A DNA stretch of 64,000 nt from NCBI RefSeq assembly GCF_002813445.1, contig NZ_PHHD01000001.1, forward strand, positions 4,960,001-5,024,000, written 5' to 3'. This stretch comes from Pseudomonas tolaasii NCPPB 2192. GTDB lineage: Bacteria > Pseudomonadota > Gammaproteobacteria > Pseudomonadales > Pseudomonadaceae. The position numbers were made by a program, and so were the translations under genes. Position 1 is the stretch's first letter. Each line of letters begins with the position of its first letter. Positions 1-9,560 of this stretch are shown here, piece by piece. The notes below the pieces were generated by a model that did not search any database, was not told the origin of the DNA, and was given only the letters and a program-made list of their open reading frames with translations.

Positions 1-420
1 GCGCTGCTGTTGATGCGTCAGTCCGAAGCGCACAAACGCGGGCTCAAGCCCCTGGCGGTAATCCATGGCCACGCGGCCTTTGCCGACGAGCCGGGGCTGT
101 TTCCGGTGGCGCCGGTGGGCGCGATTCGCAAGCTGATGAGCAAAACCGGCTGGAACCTGGGTGAAGTCGACCTGTTCGAGATCAACGAAGCCTTTGCCGT
201 GGTCAGCCTGGTGACCATGAGCAAGCTGGAAATCCCCCATGAGAAGGTCAACGTGCACGGCGGCGCCTGTGCGCTGGGGCACCCGATCGGCGCGTCCGGC
301 GCGCGCATTCTGGTGACTTTGCTGTCGGCCCTGCGCCAGAAGGGGCTCAAGCGCGGTGTTGCCGCCATCTGCATCGGCGGCGGCGAAGCCACGGCCATGG
401 CCGTCGAATGCGTGTATTAA
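1..420 (+). CDS. Acetyl-CoA acetyltransferase (thiolase), C-terminal part
   Basis: This is the last 139 codons of a thiolase; the N-terminal half with the nucleophilic Cys lies before the window. The visible part has the thiolase NEAFA motif (EINEAFAVVS), the catalytic-His loop GHPIGASGAR and the C-terminal active-site Cys in CIGGGEA. Thiolases of this class cleave or form 3-ketoacyl-CoA in the cytoplasm. It is followed after 9 bp by an acyl-CoA dehydrogenase and then an enoyl-CoA hydratase, so it is probably the thiolytic step of a beta-oxidation-like operon for branched-chain amino acid acyl-CoAs. The family is certain; substrate is inferred from neighbours. Confidence 0.95.
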   Translation, partial: ALLLMRQSEAHKRGLKPLAVIHGHAAFADEPGLFPVAPVGAIRKLMSKTGWNLGEVDLFEINEAFAVVSLVTMSKLEIPHEKVNVHGGACALGHPIGASGARILVTLLSALRQKGLKRGVAAICIGGGEATAMAVECVY

Positions 421-429
421 GGAATTTTT

Positions 430-1557
430 ATGCTGCCCGATGACGAACAACTGCAAATCCGCGAGGCCGCCCGGCAATTTGCCCAGGAACGCCTGAAACC
501 CTTCGCCGCCGAATGGGACCGTGAACACCGTTTTCCCAGGGAGGCCATCGGCGAAATGGCCGAGCTGGGCTTTTTCGGCATGCTGGTGCCGGAACAATGG
601 GGCGGTTGCGACACCGGCTACCTGGCCTACGCCATGGCGCTTGAAGAAATTGCCGCCGGTGATGGTGCCTGCTCGACCATCATGAGCGTGCACAACTCGG
701 TGGGCTGTGTGCCGATTCTGAAGTTCGGCAACGATGCGCAGAAAGAACAGTTCCTCAAGCCCCTGGCCAGCGGCGCCATGCTGGGCGCCTTTGCCCTGAC
801 CGAGCCGCAAGCCGGTTCCGACGCGAGCAGCCTGAAAACCCGCGCGCGCCTCGACGGCGACCATTACGTGCTCAACGGCTGCAAACAGTTCATCACGTCC
901 GGGCAAAACGCCGGGGCGGTGATTGTGTTTGCGGTCACCGACCCGGCTGCCGGCAAACGCGGGATCAGCGCGTTTATTGTGCCGACCGACTCGCCGGGCT
1001 ACTCGGTGGCGCGGGTGGAAGACAAACTCGGCCAACATGCTTCCGACACCTGCCAGATCCTGTTTGAGGATGTGAAGGTGCCGTTGGCCAATCGTTTGGG
1101 CGAGGAGGGCGAAGGCTACAGGATCGCCCTGGCCAATCTCGAAGGTGGCCGCGTCGGCATCGCCTCGCAATCGGTGGGCATGGCCCGTGCCGCCTTTGAA
1201 GCCGCCCGCGACTATGCCCGGGAGCGTGAGAGCTTTGGCAAGGCAATCATTGAGCATCAGGCGGTGGCCTTCCGTCTGGCCGACATGGCCACACAGATTG
1301 CCGTGGCCCGGCAGATGGTGCATTACGCCGCCGCCCTGCGCGACAGCGGCCAGCCGGCGCTGGTAGAAGCCTCCATGGCCAAGTTGTTTGCTTCGGAGAT
1401 GGCCGAGAAAGTCTGCTCGGCCGCCTTGCAAACCCTGGGCGGTTACGGTTACCTGAGCGACTTCCCCCTGGAGCGCATCTACCGCGACGTGCGGGTCTGC
1501 CAGATCTACGAAGGCACCAGCGATATCCAGCGCATGGTCATCTCACGCAATCTTTAA
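430..1557 (+). CDS. Acyl-CoA dehydrogenase (short/branched-chain type)
   Basis: A 375-residue cytoplasmic FAD flavoprotein of normal family length. It shows the signatures [13 protein letters not shown] (about residue 120) and [22 protein letters not shown] near the end, with the catalytic-base Glu expected in [10 protein letters not shown]. Members introduce the alpha,beta double bond into acyl-CoA and pass electrons to ETF. Thiolase is 9 bp upstream and enoyl-CoA hydratase 11 bp downstream, so the three genes are very likely one operon. The set fits isobutyryl-CoA or 2-methylbutyryl-CoA oxidation (valine/isoleucine breakdown), but exact substrate cannot be read from sequence. Confidence 0.93.
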   Translation: MLPDDEQLQIREAARQFAQERLKPFAAEWDREHRFPREAIGEMAELGFFGMLVPEQWGGCDTGYLAYAMALEEIAAGDGACSTIMSVHNSVGCVPILKFGNDAQKEQFLKPLASGAMLGAFALTEPQAGSDASSLKTRARLDGDHYVLNGCKQFITSGQNAGAVIVFAVTDPAAGKRGISAFIVPTDSPGYSVARVEDKLGQHASDTCQILFEDVKVPLANRLGEEGEGYRIALANLEGGRVGIASQSVGMARAAFEAARDYARERESFGKAIIEHQAVAFRLADMATQIAVARQMVHYAAALRDSGQPALVEASMAKLFASEMAEKVCSAALQTLGGYGYLSDFPLERIYRDVRVCQIYEGTSDIQRMVISRNL

Positions 1558-1568
1558 GGAGCCGATAC

Positions 1569-2342
1569 ATGAGTTACGAAACCCTTTTGCTCGAAGTCCA
1601 GGGCCGCGTCGGGCTGATTACCCTGAACCGGCCGCAAGCCCTGAACGCCTTGAACGCCCAACTGGTCAGCGAACTGAACCAGGCGCTGGACGGCCTGGAA
1701 GCCAACCCTGAAATCGGCTGCATTGTGCTCACCGGCTCGAAAAAAGCCTTCGCCGCGGGTGCTGACATCAAGGAAATGGCCGAGCTGACCTACCCGCAGA
1801 TCTATCTCGACGACCTGTTCAGCGACAGTGATCGCGTGGCCAACCGCCGCAAGCCGATCATTGCCGCCGTCAATGGCTTCGCCCTCGGTGGTGGCTGTGA
1901 GCTGGCCTTGATGTGCGATTTCATCCTGGCCGGTGACGGTGCCAAGTTCGGCCAGCCGGAAATCAACCTCGGCGTGCTGCCGGGCATGGGCGGCACCCAG
2001 CGCCTGACCCGCGCCGTGGGCAAGGCCAAGGCCATGGAAATGTGCCTGACCGGGCGCTTTATCGACGCGGTGGAAGCGGAGCGCTGCGGGATTGTCGCGC
2101 GCATCGTGCCCACCGATGAGTTGCTGGATGAAGCGCTGAAAGTCGCCACGCTGATTGCCGGCAAGTCGGTGCCGATCAGCATGATGGTCAAGGAAAGCGT
2201 GAACCGTGCGTTTGAAGTGAGCCTGTCCGAAGGCGTGCGTTTTGAGCGCCGGGTGTTCCATGCAGCGTTTGCGACGCAAGATCAGAAGGAAGGCATGGCG
2301 GCGTTTGTGGCCAAGCGCGCGCCGGAGTTCAAGGACAAGTAA
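1569..2342 (+). CDS. Enoyl-CoA hydratase
   Basis: A 257-residue crotonase-fold protein of standard length. It contains the oxyanion-hole segments [11 protein letters not shown] (about residues 59-69) and [10 protein letters not shown] (about 98-107). The catalytic Glu region is [20 protein letters not shown] (about 129-148). It hydrates trans-2-enoyl-CoA to 3-hydroxyacyl-CoA, the step after the acyl-CoA dehydrogenase encoded just upstream in the same operon. The start ATG at 1569 follows a GGAG sequence in the 11-bp gap. The gene is convergent with the next cluster. Confidence 0.93.
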   Translation: MSYETLLLEVQGRVGLITLNRPQALNALNAQLVSELNQALDGLEANPEIGCIVLTGSKKAFAAGADIKEMAELTYPQIYLDDLFSDSDRVANRRKPIIAAVNGFALGGGCELALMCDFILAGDGAKFGQPEINLGVLPGMGGTQRLTRAVGKAKAMEMCLTGRFIDAVEAERCGIVARIVPTDELLDEALKVATLIAGKSVPISMMVKESVNRAFEVSLSEGVRFERRVFHAAFATQDQKEGMAAFVAKRAPEFKDK

Positions 2343-2370
2343 CCCGATCTCAAAAACACTGGAGATCAAT

Positions 2371-2401
2371 TTGTGGGAGCTGGCTTGCCTGCTCCCACAT
2401 T
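2371..2401. repeat. REP-like intergenic hairpin
   Basis: The sequence TGTGGGAGC ... GCTCCCACA forms a 9-bp perfect stem around a TGGCTTGCCT-type loop. It lies between the convergent enoyl-CoA hydratase and acyl-CoA dehydrogenase genes. The motif (GGGAGC plus GGCTTGCC) is the familiar core of extragenic palindromes in Pseudomonas fluorescens-group genomes. It may also act as a bidirectional transcription barrier; there is no strong T-run. Confidence 0.7.
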
Positions 2402-2420
2402 TGGTTTTGTGGTGTCCCCG

Positions 2421-3572
2421 TCAAAGCTGATAGTTCTTGAGTTCTCTGGCGATCACCATCCGCTGAATCTCGCTGGTGCCTTCGTAAATCTGCGTGATCC
2501 GCGCATCCCGGTAGTAACGCTCCACCGGGTAATCCTCCAGGTACCCATAGCCCCCGTGAATCTGCATCGCCGAGGAGCAGACCTTTTCGGCCATTTCAGA
2601 AGCAAACAGCTTGGCTTGTGACGCCTCCGACAAACACGGTTTGCCAGCACTGCGCAGGCGCGCGGCGTGCAGGATCAACAGGCGGGCGGCGTTCAATTGG
2701 GTCTGCATGTCGGCCAGCAGGTTGGCCACGCTCTGATGCTCGATGATTGCCTTGCTGAATTGCACGCGGTCCCGCGCATAGGCCAGTGCCGCCTCGAAGG
2801 CGGCTCGGGCAATGCCCAGCGCCTGAGCGGCAATGCCGATACGGCCGCCCTCAAGGTTGGACAGGGCGATGGCCAGGCCTTTGCCGCGCTCGCCCAGCAG
2901 GTTGGCTTCGGGAATGGCGCACTGATTCAGGGTGACGGCGCAGGTGTCCGAGGCACGGATGCCCATCTTGTGTTCGGTGCGGTCCACCACGAACCCCGGC
3001 GTTTCAGTGGGCACGAGGAAAGCCGAAATCCCCTTTTTGCCCAGTTCGGGGTCGGTCACGGCGAACACGATGGCCAGCTTGGCGCGTTTGCCGTTGCTGA
3101 CAAATTGTTTGGCGCCATTGATGACCCACTGGCCGTCGCGCAGTTCGGCCCGGGTGCGCAGGTTGTGGGCTTCGGAACCGGCCTGAGGCTCTGTCAGGCA
3201 AAAACAGCCGATGGCCTGGCCGCTGGCAAGCTCGGCCAGCCAGGTTTGCTTTTGCTCAGCTGTGCCGAAGTTGAGAACAGGCCCGCAACCCACTGAATTA
3301 TGGATACTCATCAGTGCGCCGGTGGCGCCGTCGCCTGCTGAAATCTCTTCCACGGCCAGCGCGTAGGCGACGTAATCGACATACGTGCCGCCCCATTCTT
3401 CCGGCACCACCATGCCCAGCAGGCCGAGCTCGCCCATCTTGGCAACCAGGGCGTCATCGATCCAGCCGGCTTTTTCCCAAGCCTGGGCGTGGGGCGCGAT
3501 TTCGCCACGGGCAAAGTCGCGGGCCATGTCGCGGATCATTATTTGTTCTTCTGTGTATTCAAGATCTTGCAT
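2421..3572 (-). CDS. Acyl-CoA dehydrogenase
   Basis: A second acyl-CoA dehydrogenase, 383 residues, transcribed leftward. It has [12 protein letters not shown] (about residue 125), [20 protein letters not shown] and the catalytic-Glu segment [10 protein letters not shown] near the C-terminus. It is clearly a paralogue of the enzyme at 430-1557, not a copy. Three bp separate it from the upstream 3-hydroxyisobutyryl-CoA hydrolase-like gene, so the two are co-transcribed. The pairing suggests isobutyryl-CoA dehydrogenase of valine catabolism; 2-methylbutyryl-CoA is the main alternative. Confidence 0.93.
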   Translation of the reverse strand: MQDLEYTEEQIMIRDMARDFARGEIAPHAQAWEKAGWIDDALVAKMGELGLLGMVVPEEWGGTYVDYVAYALAVEEISAGDGATGALMSIHNSVGCGPVLNFGTAEQKQTWLAELASGQAIGCFCLTEPQAGSEAHNLRTRAELRDGQWVINGAKQFVSNGKRAKLAIVFAVTDPELGKKGISAFLVPTETPGFVVDRTEHKMGIRASDTCAVTLNQCAIPEANLLGERGKGLAIALSNLEGGRIGIAAQALGIARAAFEAALAYARDRVQFSKAIIEHQSVANLLADMQTQLNAARLLILHAARLRSAGKPCLSEASQAKLFASEMAEKVCSSAMQIHGGYGYLEDYPVERYYRDARITQIYEGTSEIQRMVIARELKNYQL

Positions 3573-3575
3573 GGC

Positions 3576-4679
3576 TTATCTCGCAACCTGCTTGAAGTGA
3601 TGGAAGAAGCTTTCAACGTGGACTGCATCCAGTTCATGGACGGTGGCCGGGTTCCAGCGCGGGGCTTTGTCCTTGTCGATGATCAGCGCACGAACGCCTT
3701 CGATCAGGTCGCCACGTTCGAACCACTGGCGATCCAGATGCAGTTCCAGCGCAAAGCACTGCTCCAGCGGCAGGCGGCGCCCGCGGCGAAGCATCTCCAG
3801 GGTCACGGCCATGGCCAGCGGCGAGCGGGTTTGCATCAGGTTGGCAGTGGTCAGTGCCCATTCGTGGCTGTCAGCGACGGTGACTTGTTGCAATTGCTCG
3901 ACGATGCCGGGCACGTCAGGCTGGGCAAAGAAATGGTCGATGGCCGGGCGCAGGGCGGCCAATGGCGCGTCGGGCAATTGTTGCACCGCCAGTTTGGCGA
4001 GCACGCCTTGCAGGTCTTTGAGGGGCGAATCCTGCCATTGCAGGCGGTCGAGCTTTTGGTCCAGCTCGGCGAGTTTGGCGCTGTCGATGCACCAGTCCGC
4101 CAGGCCGCAGTACAACGCATCGGCGGCGCGAATCTGCACGCCGGTCACGCCCAGGTAAACGCCCAGCTCGCCAGGAATGCGCGACAGGAAGTAGCTGCCG
4201 CCCACGTCCGGGAAATACCCGATGGCCACTTCCGGCATCGCCAGTCGGCTGCGCTCGGTGACCACCCGCAGGTCGGCGCCTTGCACCAGGCCCATGCCAC
4301 CGCCCAATACAAAGCCGTCCATCAACGCAAGCACGGGTTTGCGGTAATGGTGAATGGCGAGGTCCAGCGCGTATTCCTCGACGAAGAAGTCCTGATGCAG
4401 GGTGTCGCCGCTTTTGAAGCTGTCGTACAACGAGCGGATGTCGCCACCGGCGCAGAAGGCTTTCTCACCGGCGCCGCGCAAGACCACGGCGTAAACGGCC
4501 GGATCATCCGCCCAGGCCTGCAATTGCGAGGTGAGGCTGCGGACCATGTCCAGGGTGATCGCGTTCAGGCCGGCGGGGCGGTTGAGGGTGAGGTGGCCGA
4601 TGTGGTTGCGAACCTCGGCCACTACGTCGTCCTGCAAAATGGCGGCTTGGCTTGCTTCGGATGAAACCTGAGCAGTCAT
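3576..4679 (-). CDS. Enoyl-CoA hydratase/isomerase family, 3-hydroxyisobutyryl-CoA hydrolase-like
   Basis: A 367-residue crotonase-fold protein, about 100 residues longer than a simple hydratase, as expected for 3-hydroxyisobutyryl-CoA hydrolases. It has FCAGGDIRSLYD and GFVLGGGMGLVQGADLRV (oxyanion hole) and the hydrolase-type segment MPEVAIGYFPDVGGSYFL. The ATG at 4679 is preferred over one 11 codons upstream because GGGAG lies just before it. The enzyme would release 3-hydroxyisobutyrate from its CoA ester in valine degradation. It is first gene of a two-gene leftward operon with the acyl-CoA dehydrogenase. Confidence 0.9.
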   Translation of the reverse strand: MTAQVSSEASQAAILQDDVVAEVRNHIGHLTLNRPAGLNAITLDMVRSLTSQLQAWADDPAVYAVVLRGAGEKAFCAGGDIRSLYDSFKSGDTLHQDFFVEEYALDLAIHHYRKPVLALMDGFVLGGGMGLVQGADLRVVTERSRLAMPEVAIGYFPDVGGSYFLSRIPGELGVYLGVTGVQIRAADALYCGLADWCIDSAKLAELDQKLDRLQWQDSPLKDLQGVLAKLAVQQLPDAPLAALRPAIDHFFAQPDVPGIVEQLQQVTVADSHEWALTTANLMQTRSPLAMAVTLEMLRRGRRLPLEQCFALELHLDRQWFERGDLIEGVRALIIDKDKAPRWNPATVHELDAVHVESFFHHFKQVAR

Positions 4680-4810
4680 CTCTAACTCCCTGCTTTTATT
4701 GTTCTTTATCAAGATGTTCGCGGGCGAACCATCTCGCGATCGTACCAGTGCAAATTTGCCCAGTACAACCCGGAATCATGCAGGTCGTTTTTGCATTTAT
4801 GCAGCGCGGT

Positions 4811-5521
4811 TCACGCCACGCGGCTGGCCAGGACTTCACCGATACTGCGACGTCGCGCATGGCCTTCAGCGGCGTGAATCAATTGCTCCAGCTCGCCGGG
4901 TTCGACATCGTAGAACCGTTCCATATCCGCCAGTGCCAGCTTGAGATCGGCGGCCGTAATTGTCGGGTCGGTAGCGGGCGGCGGGTTGCCCATCACGACG
5001 GTTGGCGACTCGGCGACGCCCTTGGGGTAACGCGTGCGTGTAGCGTTGTTGTAGGCCAACGCGCAGGCCAGCAGCGCCGCGGCGCCGAGCATTACCGGCG
5101 CCAGTTCTTGCCAGCCCAGCGCGATGGACGCGGGGTCGGCGAGTACCAGGGTCATGGCCAGGCCGCCCGCGGGCGGATGCAGGCAGCGCAGCCAGCACAT
5201 CAGCACCACCGTCATGCCCGCCGCGAGGCACGCACTGCCCAGGGTGCGCCCGAGTACCCGAGCGATCAGCAGTGCGATCACGCCCGCGCACAAGTAGCTG
5301 CCGATGATCGACCACGGCTGAGCCAGCGCACCGGACGAAACCGCAAACAGCAACACGGCAGACGCGCCCAGCGGGCCGAGCAGGTGCAACGCGACCTCCA
5401 AACCGAAGACTTGAGCGCACAACCACACGCTGAACAGGGTGCCCAGCGCCATGCCGATGGCAGCGCGGCTCCATTCGGCGGGGCGGGTATTGATGGCGGC
5501 GGGAATGAGGCGAGCGAGCAT
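4811..5521 (-). CDS. HPP family integral membrane protein
   Basis: A 236-residue protein with several hydrophobic helices (about residues 20-170) and the conserved HPP signature LRCLHPPAGGLAMTLVL. In this family the histidine-proline-proline motif lies at the membrane; related proteins have been linked to nitrite transport in plastids, but bacterial roles are poorly known. The polar C-terminal about 50 residues (ADLKLALADMERFYDV...) do not form a recognisable CBS pair, which longer HPP proteins carry. It stands alone, leftward, between the acyl-CoA cluster and the arn operon terminator. Confidence 0.85.
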   Translation of the reverse strand: MLARLIPAAINTRPAEWSRAAIGMALGTLFSVWLCAQVFGLEVALHLLGPLGASAVLLFAVSSGALAQPWSIIGSYLCAGVIALLIARVLGRTLGSACLAAGMTVVLMCWLRCLHPPAGGLAMTLVLADPASIALGWQELAPVMLGAAALLACALAYNNATRTRYPKGVAESPTVVMGNPPPATDPTITAADLKLALADMERFYDVEPGELEQLIHAAEGHARRRSIGEVLASRVA

Positions 5522-5740
5522 TCTGGAAAGGGTCCTGAAACAGCGGGCGAAAAAAAAGGCCTGCCTGGTTGCCCGGAACAGCCCTTTGAAAGTTCCAACA
5601 GTTGGGGGAGGAACCCGCGCAGTGTGCCGACGATAAAGATGCTGCGCAAATGCATATTAATGAAGGTTAAATACAAAAATAATGGAGTCATTCCCGTCGC
5701 AACCTCGCACTGCGTTGCAGGCAGTTTCTGGGGAAACAAT

Positions 5741-5770
5741 AAAAAACGCCCATTCCTCGGGGAATGGGCG
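5741..5770 (-). terminator. Rho-independent terminator of the arn operon
   Basis: The arms CGCCCATTCC (5747-5756) and GGAATGGGCG (5761-5770) form a perfect 10-bp stem with a 4-nt loop. On the minus strand it is followed by six U residues (5746-5741). It lies 31 bp past the stop codon of the last gene of the leftward arn operon. Confidence 0.9.
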
Positions 5771-5800
5771 TCGTTTCTTACACGCTCTGCGGGCCTGTAC

Positions 5801-7423
5801 TCAAGGTGCCGGGGCTTTTACCAGGTGCAGCAATACATAAGGGTCTTTATCGAACTCGCCGCTGAGTGCGGGCGTGAGCCCACGCAGTCGCGGATCCTGC
5901 ACCTTCTCGAAGTCCTGTGCGCTCATCACCAGCCAGACGGGCGCCTGCAGCGGCGCCAGGTCGGCCGTGGTCTGAGTAAACAATGGCACCTTGTCGCAAT
6001 TGAAGTTCACCATGAACTTGATGGCTTTCGCATCTTTGCCCAAGCCATGCAGCACAACGGGCGCAGGTTGCTCGGCTATTTTCGCTTTGACCGCCAGGGT
6101 GAAGGTGCGGGTGTCGTACAGCGAACGTTCTAACGGTTCGACCACCACGATGTACGTCGACCAGAGTGCCAGCACCGCAGCGAATGCCGGAGCCAGCGGG
6201 CGCCAGCGGGATTTCAGCAGGCCCAGCAGCGCAATCACTTGCAATACGGCCAGCAGGGTGAAGATCAGCCCGAGGCTGCTCAACTGTTCCGGGTAACGCT
6301 TGCGTGCGACCACCAGCCCGATGACCAGCAGTGCGGGAAACAACGTCCAGAGTGTCAGCATCAAGCCACGCAAAAACGCGAAGAACCGGCCCTGGGTAAC
6401 CTGGAACGGATAGGCTGCAATGATCGCCGCCATCGGCAGCATCGGCAGGATGTAGCGCGCCTTTTTTGCCTGAGGCACGGAAAGCCCCACCATCACCAGC
6501 ACACCCGCCGCCGCGCAATACAGTACCAGCTGCAACGAGGGGCCCGGCGCACGGCGCCCGCCAATGGCTACGGCCAGCAGCACCAACAGCGCCAACGGGT
6601 AGGCCAGGGCGTAATTGCCCAGGGAACTGGTGAAGTAATACAGCACGCCGCTGGAGCCTTCGGTGCCGTCCATGCGCCCCAGGAATTGCATGCGGATGAC
6701 ATCCTGCATGAACTCCTCGCCACCGCTGAGCTTGGCCAACAGCAGCAGCAAGCCGACACACGCCGCCAGCAGCGCCAGCGCCAACAGGCCAAAGGTGAAC
6801 AACTGGCGCCACTGGCGATTGAGCAGGTAGTAGCTGCACAGCACACCCGTGGGGATCACCAGCCCAATGGGCCCGCGAATGGCAAACCCGAGGATCAGCA
6901 GCAAAAACAGCCAGTGCAGGCGTTTCGGGCTGCCGAAATGGTCGTGGGCGTAGCCCAGGTAAAACACCGCCAGGGCCACTGCCGCAAGCATCTGATCGAG
7001 TGAAACCGCGCGGGTCTCACTGATAAAGGTGCTGCTGAGCAACAGCATGGCGATGCTCAGCAGGCCCCAACGCGTGGAGTAGGGCGCCGTGAGGCGGTAC
7101 ACCAGCGTCACGATGAACGCCGAGGCAATGGCTGTGGGCAACCACGCCGTGAAGCTGTTCACTTCGCCCACCGGCAAGGAGAACAACCAGGTCAGCAGCG
7201 TCGAGGTCGCGAGATAGTCGGCGTAGGGCTGGCCGTAGGTCGTCGGGAAGAAACTTGGCCCATGACGCAGCATTTCCTGGGCGAAAACCACGAAACGCGA
7301 GTCAAACCCGATAATCGCCTGGTGCCAGTTGCCGACGATAAACAGCACCAGCCCCAGGAGCCCGAGCCCCAGCGACTGGTGACGGATGCTTGAAGTGAGC
7401 AGGGGCGGATGCAGTTTGTTCAC
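5801..7423 (-). CDS. PMT/ArnT-like membrane glycosyltransferase
   Basis: A 540-residue polytopic inner-membrane protein with about a dozen hydrophobic segments and the GT83/PMT-type N-terminus. An acidic first loop (GFDSRFVVFAQEML, about residue 40) is in the place where these enzymes bind metal and polyprenyl-phosphate sugar. It begins 3 bp after ugd ends and is the last gene of the arn operon. It is distinct from ArnT encoded upstream, so the operon carries two lipid-linked-sugar transferases. It could move L-Ara4N or another undecaprenyl-phosphate sugar to a different acceptor; this is inference. Confidence 0.8.
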   Translation of the reverse strand: MNKLHPPLLTSSIRHQSLGLGLLGLVLFIVGNWHQAIIGFDSRFVVFAQEMLRHGPSFFPTTYGQPYADYLATSTLLTWLFSLPVGEVNSFTAWLPTAIASAFIVTLVYRLTAPYSTRWGLLSIAMLLLSSTFISETRAVSLDQMLAAVALAVFYLGYAHDHFGSPKRLHWLFLLLILGFAIRGPIGLVIPTGVLCSYYLLNRQWRQLFTFGLLALALLAACVGLLLLLAKLSGGEEFMQDVIRMQFLGRMDGTEGSSGVLYYFTSSLGNYALAYPLALLVLLAVAIGGRRAPGPSLQLVLYCAAAGVLVMVGLSVPQAKKARYILPMLPMAAIIAAYPFQVTQGRFFAFLRGLMLTLWTLFPALLVIGLVVARKRYPEQLSSLGLIFTLLAVLQVIALLGLLKSRWRPLAPAFAAVLALWSTYIVVVEPLERSLYDTRTFTLAVKAKIAEQPAPVVLHGLGKDAKAIKFMVNFNCDKVPLFTQTTADLAPLQAPVWLVMSAQDFEKVQDPRLRGLTPALSGEFDKDPYVLLHLVKAPAP

Positions 7424-7426
7424 GTA

Positions 7427-8806
7427 TCAGGCTTCCTTCGCCTGCGACGCCCAGTTTTGCTGAGGAATCGGCAGTTCACAGGAGTCACCACGGCCCATCG
7501 GGAAGTACTTGAAGCCTTTGCGGGCCAGGCGTTCGCCGTCGTACAGGTTGCGTCCGTCGAAAATCACCGCGTTTTTCAGGCGGTCGTGGATCAGGTCGAA
7601 ATCCGGCGCCTTGAATTGCTGCCACTCGGTGCACACGATCAGCGCATCGGCGCCGCTCAGGGCCGATTCCGGCGTGCCCAGCAGGGTCAGGCGCGACTCG
7701 TCGCCGTAGATGCGCTGGGTTTCCTGCATGGCTTCCGGGTCAAAGGCGCGCACATTGGCGCCGGCGGCCCACAGGGCTTCCATCAACACACGGCTGGGCG
7801 CGTCGCGCATGTCGTCGGTGTTGGGTTTGAAGGCCAGGCCCCACAAGGCGAAGGTTTTGCCTTTGAGCTCGCCCTTGAAGTAGGCGTTGATGCGTTCGAA
7901 CAGCTTGCTCTTCTGGCGCTGGTTGATGGCTTCCACCGCCTGCAGCAGGTCGCTGTTGCAGTTGGCTTCCTTGGCGCTGTGGATCAGGGCGCGCATGTCT
8001 TTGGGGAAGCACGACCCGCCGTAGCCGCAGCCCGGGTAAATGAAGTGGTAGCCGATGCGCGAGTCGGCACCGATGCCCAGGCGCACGGCTTCGATGTCTG
8101 CGCCCAGGTGTTCGGCCAGCTCGGCGATCTGGTTGATGAAGCTGATCTTGGTGGCCAGCATGCAGTTGGCGGCGTACTTGGTCAGTTCGGCGCTGCGCAG
8201 GTCCATAAAGATGATGCGGTCGTGGTTGCGGTTGAACGGCGCGTACAGGTCGCGCATCACTTCACGCACTTCTTCGCGCTCGCAGCCGATGATGATGCGG
8301 TCCGGGCGGCGGCAGTCGGCAACGGCCGAACCTTCCTTGAGGAATTCCGGATTGGAGACGATATCGAACTCCAGGTGACGGCCGGCCACGCGCAGGTTTT
8401 TCTCGATATGGGCGCGCAGGGTGTCGCCGGTACCGACCGGCACGGTGGATTTTTCCACCAGAATCACCGGCTCCACGCGGTGGCGGGAGACCGCGTCACC
8501 CACCGACAGCACGTATTTCAAGTCGGCCGAGCCGTCTTCATCGGACGGCGTGCCCACAGCGATGAACAGCACTTCGCCGTGCTCGACAGCCAGCTTTTCG
8601 TCGTGGGTGAAGTGCAGGCGACCACTTTCCAGGTTTTCTTTCACCATCGCAGCCAGCCCCGGCTCGAAGATGGTCACATGGCCTTTTTGCAGCGACTCGA
8701 CCTTGTTCTTGTCGACGTCCATGCAGATCACATCGTGGCCGACTTCGGCCAATACGGTGGCCTGCACCAGACCGACGTAACCACTACCAAATACACTGAT
8801 TTTCAT
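7427..8806 (-). CDS. ugd: UDP-glucose 6-dehydrogenase
   Basis: A 459-residue NAD-dependent enzyme. It has the N-terminal Rossmann motif [22 protein letters not shown], the segment [12 protein letters not shown] and the catalytic Cys in [10 protein letters not shown] (about residue 260). The C-terminal UDP-binding domain contains [19 protein letters not shown]. It oxidises UDP-glucose to UDP-glucuronate, the first committed precursor of L-Ara4N used by ArnA. Its start overlaps the arnF stop by 4 bp, so it is translationally coupled within the arn operon, the usual Pseudomonas arrangement. Confidence 0.95.
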   Translation of the reverse strand: MKISVFGSGYVGLVQATVLAEVGHDVICMDVDKNKVESLQKGHVTIFEPGLAAMVKENLESGRLHFTHDEKLAVEHGEVLFIAVGTPSDEDGSADLKYVLSVGDAVSRHRVEPVILVEKSTVPVGTGDTLRAHIEKNLRVAGRHLEFDIVSNPEFLKEGSAVADCRRPDRIIIGCEREEVREVMRDLYAPFNRNHDRIIFMDLRSAELTKYAANCMLATKISFINQIAELAEHLGADIEAVRLGIGADSRIGYHFIYPGCGYGGSCFPKDMRALIHSAKEANCNSDLLQAVEAINQRQKSKLFERINAYFKGELKGKTFALWGLAFKPNTDDMRDAPSRVLMEALWAAGANVRAFDPEAMQETQRIYGDESRLTLLGTPESALSGADALIVCTEWQQFKAPDFDLIHDRLKNAVIFDGRNLYDGERLARKGFKYFPMGRGDSCELPIPQQNWASQAKEA

Positions 8807-9216
8807 GGGGCATTCCTGGGACTTGTGGTGCTAGCACGGCGAGAGTTAATAACCAGAACTCCGAGGATGACCAATGCCACCCCCACAGTCTTTGACAGCG
8901 AAAAGTGTTCGTTGAATACCGGCAGGCTGGCAGCCAGCAGGTACACCAGGGCGTAGCTGATGCTGAGCAGCGAGTAAGCGCGCCCCAGCGGCAAATGTTT
9001 GAGCGCGCCGAGCCAGCACAGCATCGACAGGGCATAGGCGAGGATGGCGAGCATCACCACGCCCAGGGCGCCAAAGTCGATGCTGTTGCCGTTAAAGGCA
9101 TCAAGCCATTCGGTGGGCAACGGCAAACGCGTCATGCTCCAACGCATGCCCAACTGGGCTGCGCTGACCAGGCCGACACTGCCGAGCGCCAGGGCAAATC
9201 CCCGCGCACGGCTCAT
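8803..9216 (-). CDS. arnF: L-Ara4N-phosphoundecaprenol flippase subunit ArnF
   Basis: A 137-residue, four-helix inner-membrane protein of the small EamA/SMR-like type. The hydrophobic segments include [19 protein letters not shown] and [21 protein letters not shown], and the sequence [14 protein letters not shown] is typical of ArnE/F subunits. With ArnE it is thought to flip undecaprenyl-phosphate-L-Ara4N to the periplasm. It overlaps arnE upstream and ugd downstream by 4 bp each. Confidence 0.88.
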   Translation of the reverse strand: MSRARGFALALGSVGLVSAAQLGMRWSMTRLPLPTEWLDAFNGNSIDFGALGVVMLAILAYALSMLCWLGALKHLPLGRAYSLLSISYALVYLLAASLPVFNEHFSLSKTVGVALVILGVLVINSRRASTTSPRNAP

Positions 9217-9560
9217 ACGTGCCGCCCCAGCAAGACCACGCCGCCGATCACCAGCGCGACACCAAACCAGTGACGGCCATCGATGTGTTCATGGAATACA
9301 AAGCGCGCCATCAGCGTGACCAGCACAAAATTCAGGCTGAGCATGGGGTAGGCGATGCCCACCTCCAGGCGTTGCAGCACCAGCAGCCAGACAAGCAGGC
9401 CGAGGCCCAGGCACACCAGCGCCGACCACAACCACGGCGAGCGCAGCTTCGGCGCCCAGCCTTGCGGCTGTTCGCGCCAGCTTTCCACGGCAAATTTCTG
9501 CGAGACCTGACCCATGCAGGTCAGCAAGCAAGCGCCCAGCAAGAGAAACAACGTGATCAT
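9213..9560 (-). CDS. arnE: L-Ara4N-phosphoundecaprenol flippase subunit ArnE
   Basis: A 115-residue, four-helix membrane protein of the SMR-like fold. It begins [24 protein letters not shown] and contains [23 protein letters not shown], the segment shared by ArnE proteins. It partners ArnF in moving lipid-linked L-Ara4N across the inner membrane. It overlaps arnT upstream and arnF downstream by 4 bp. Confidence 0.88.
   Translation of the reverse strand: MITLFLLLGACLLTCMGQVSQKFAVESWREQPQGWAPKLRSPWLWSALVCLGLGLLVWLLVLQRLEVGIAYPMLSLNFVLVTLMARFVFHEHIDGRHWFGVALVIGGVVLLGRHV

Noticed and set aside
4652..6133. Open plus-strand frame of 493 codons across the HPP gene and the arn terminator
   Set aside because: It runs antisense through a recognised membrane protein and through a terminator hairpin, with no plausible domain.
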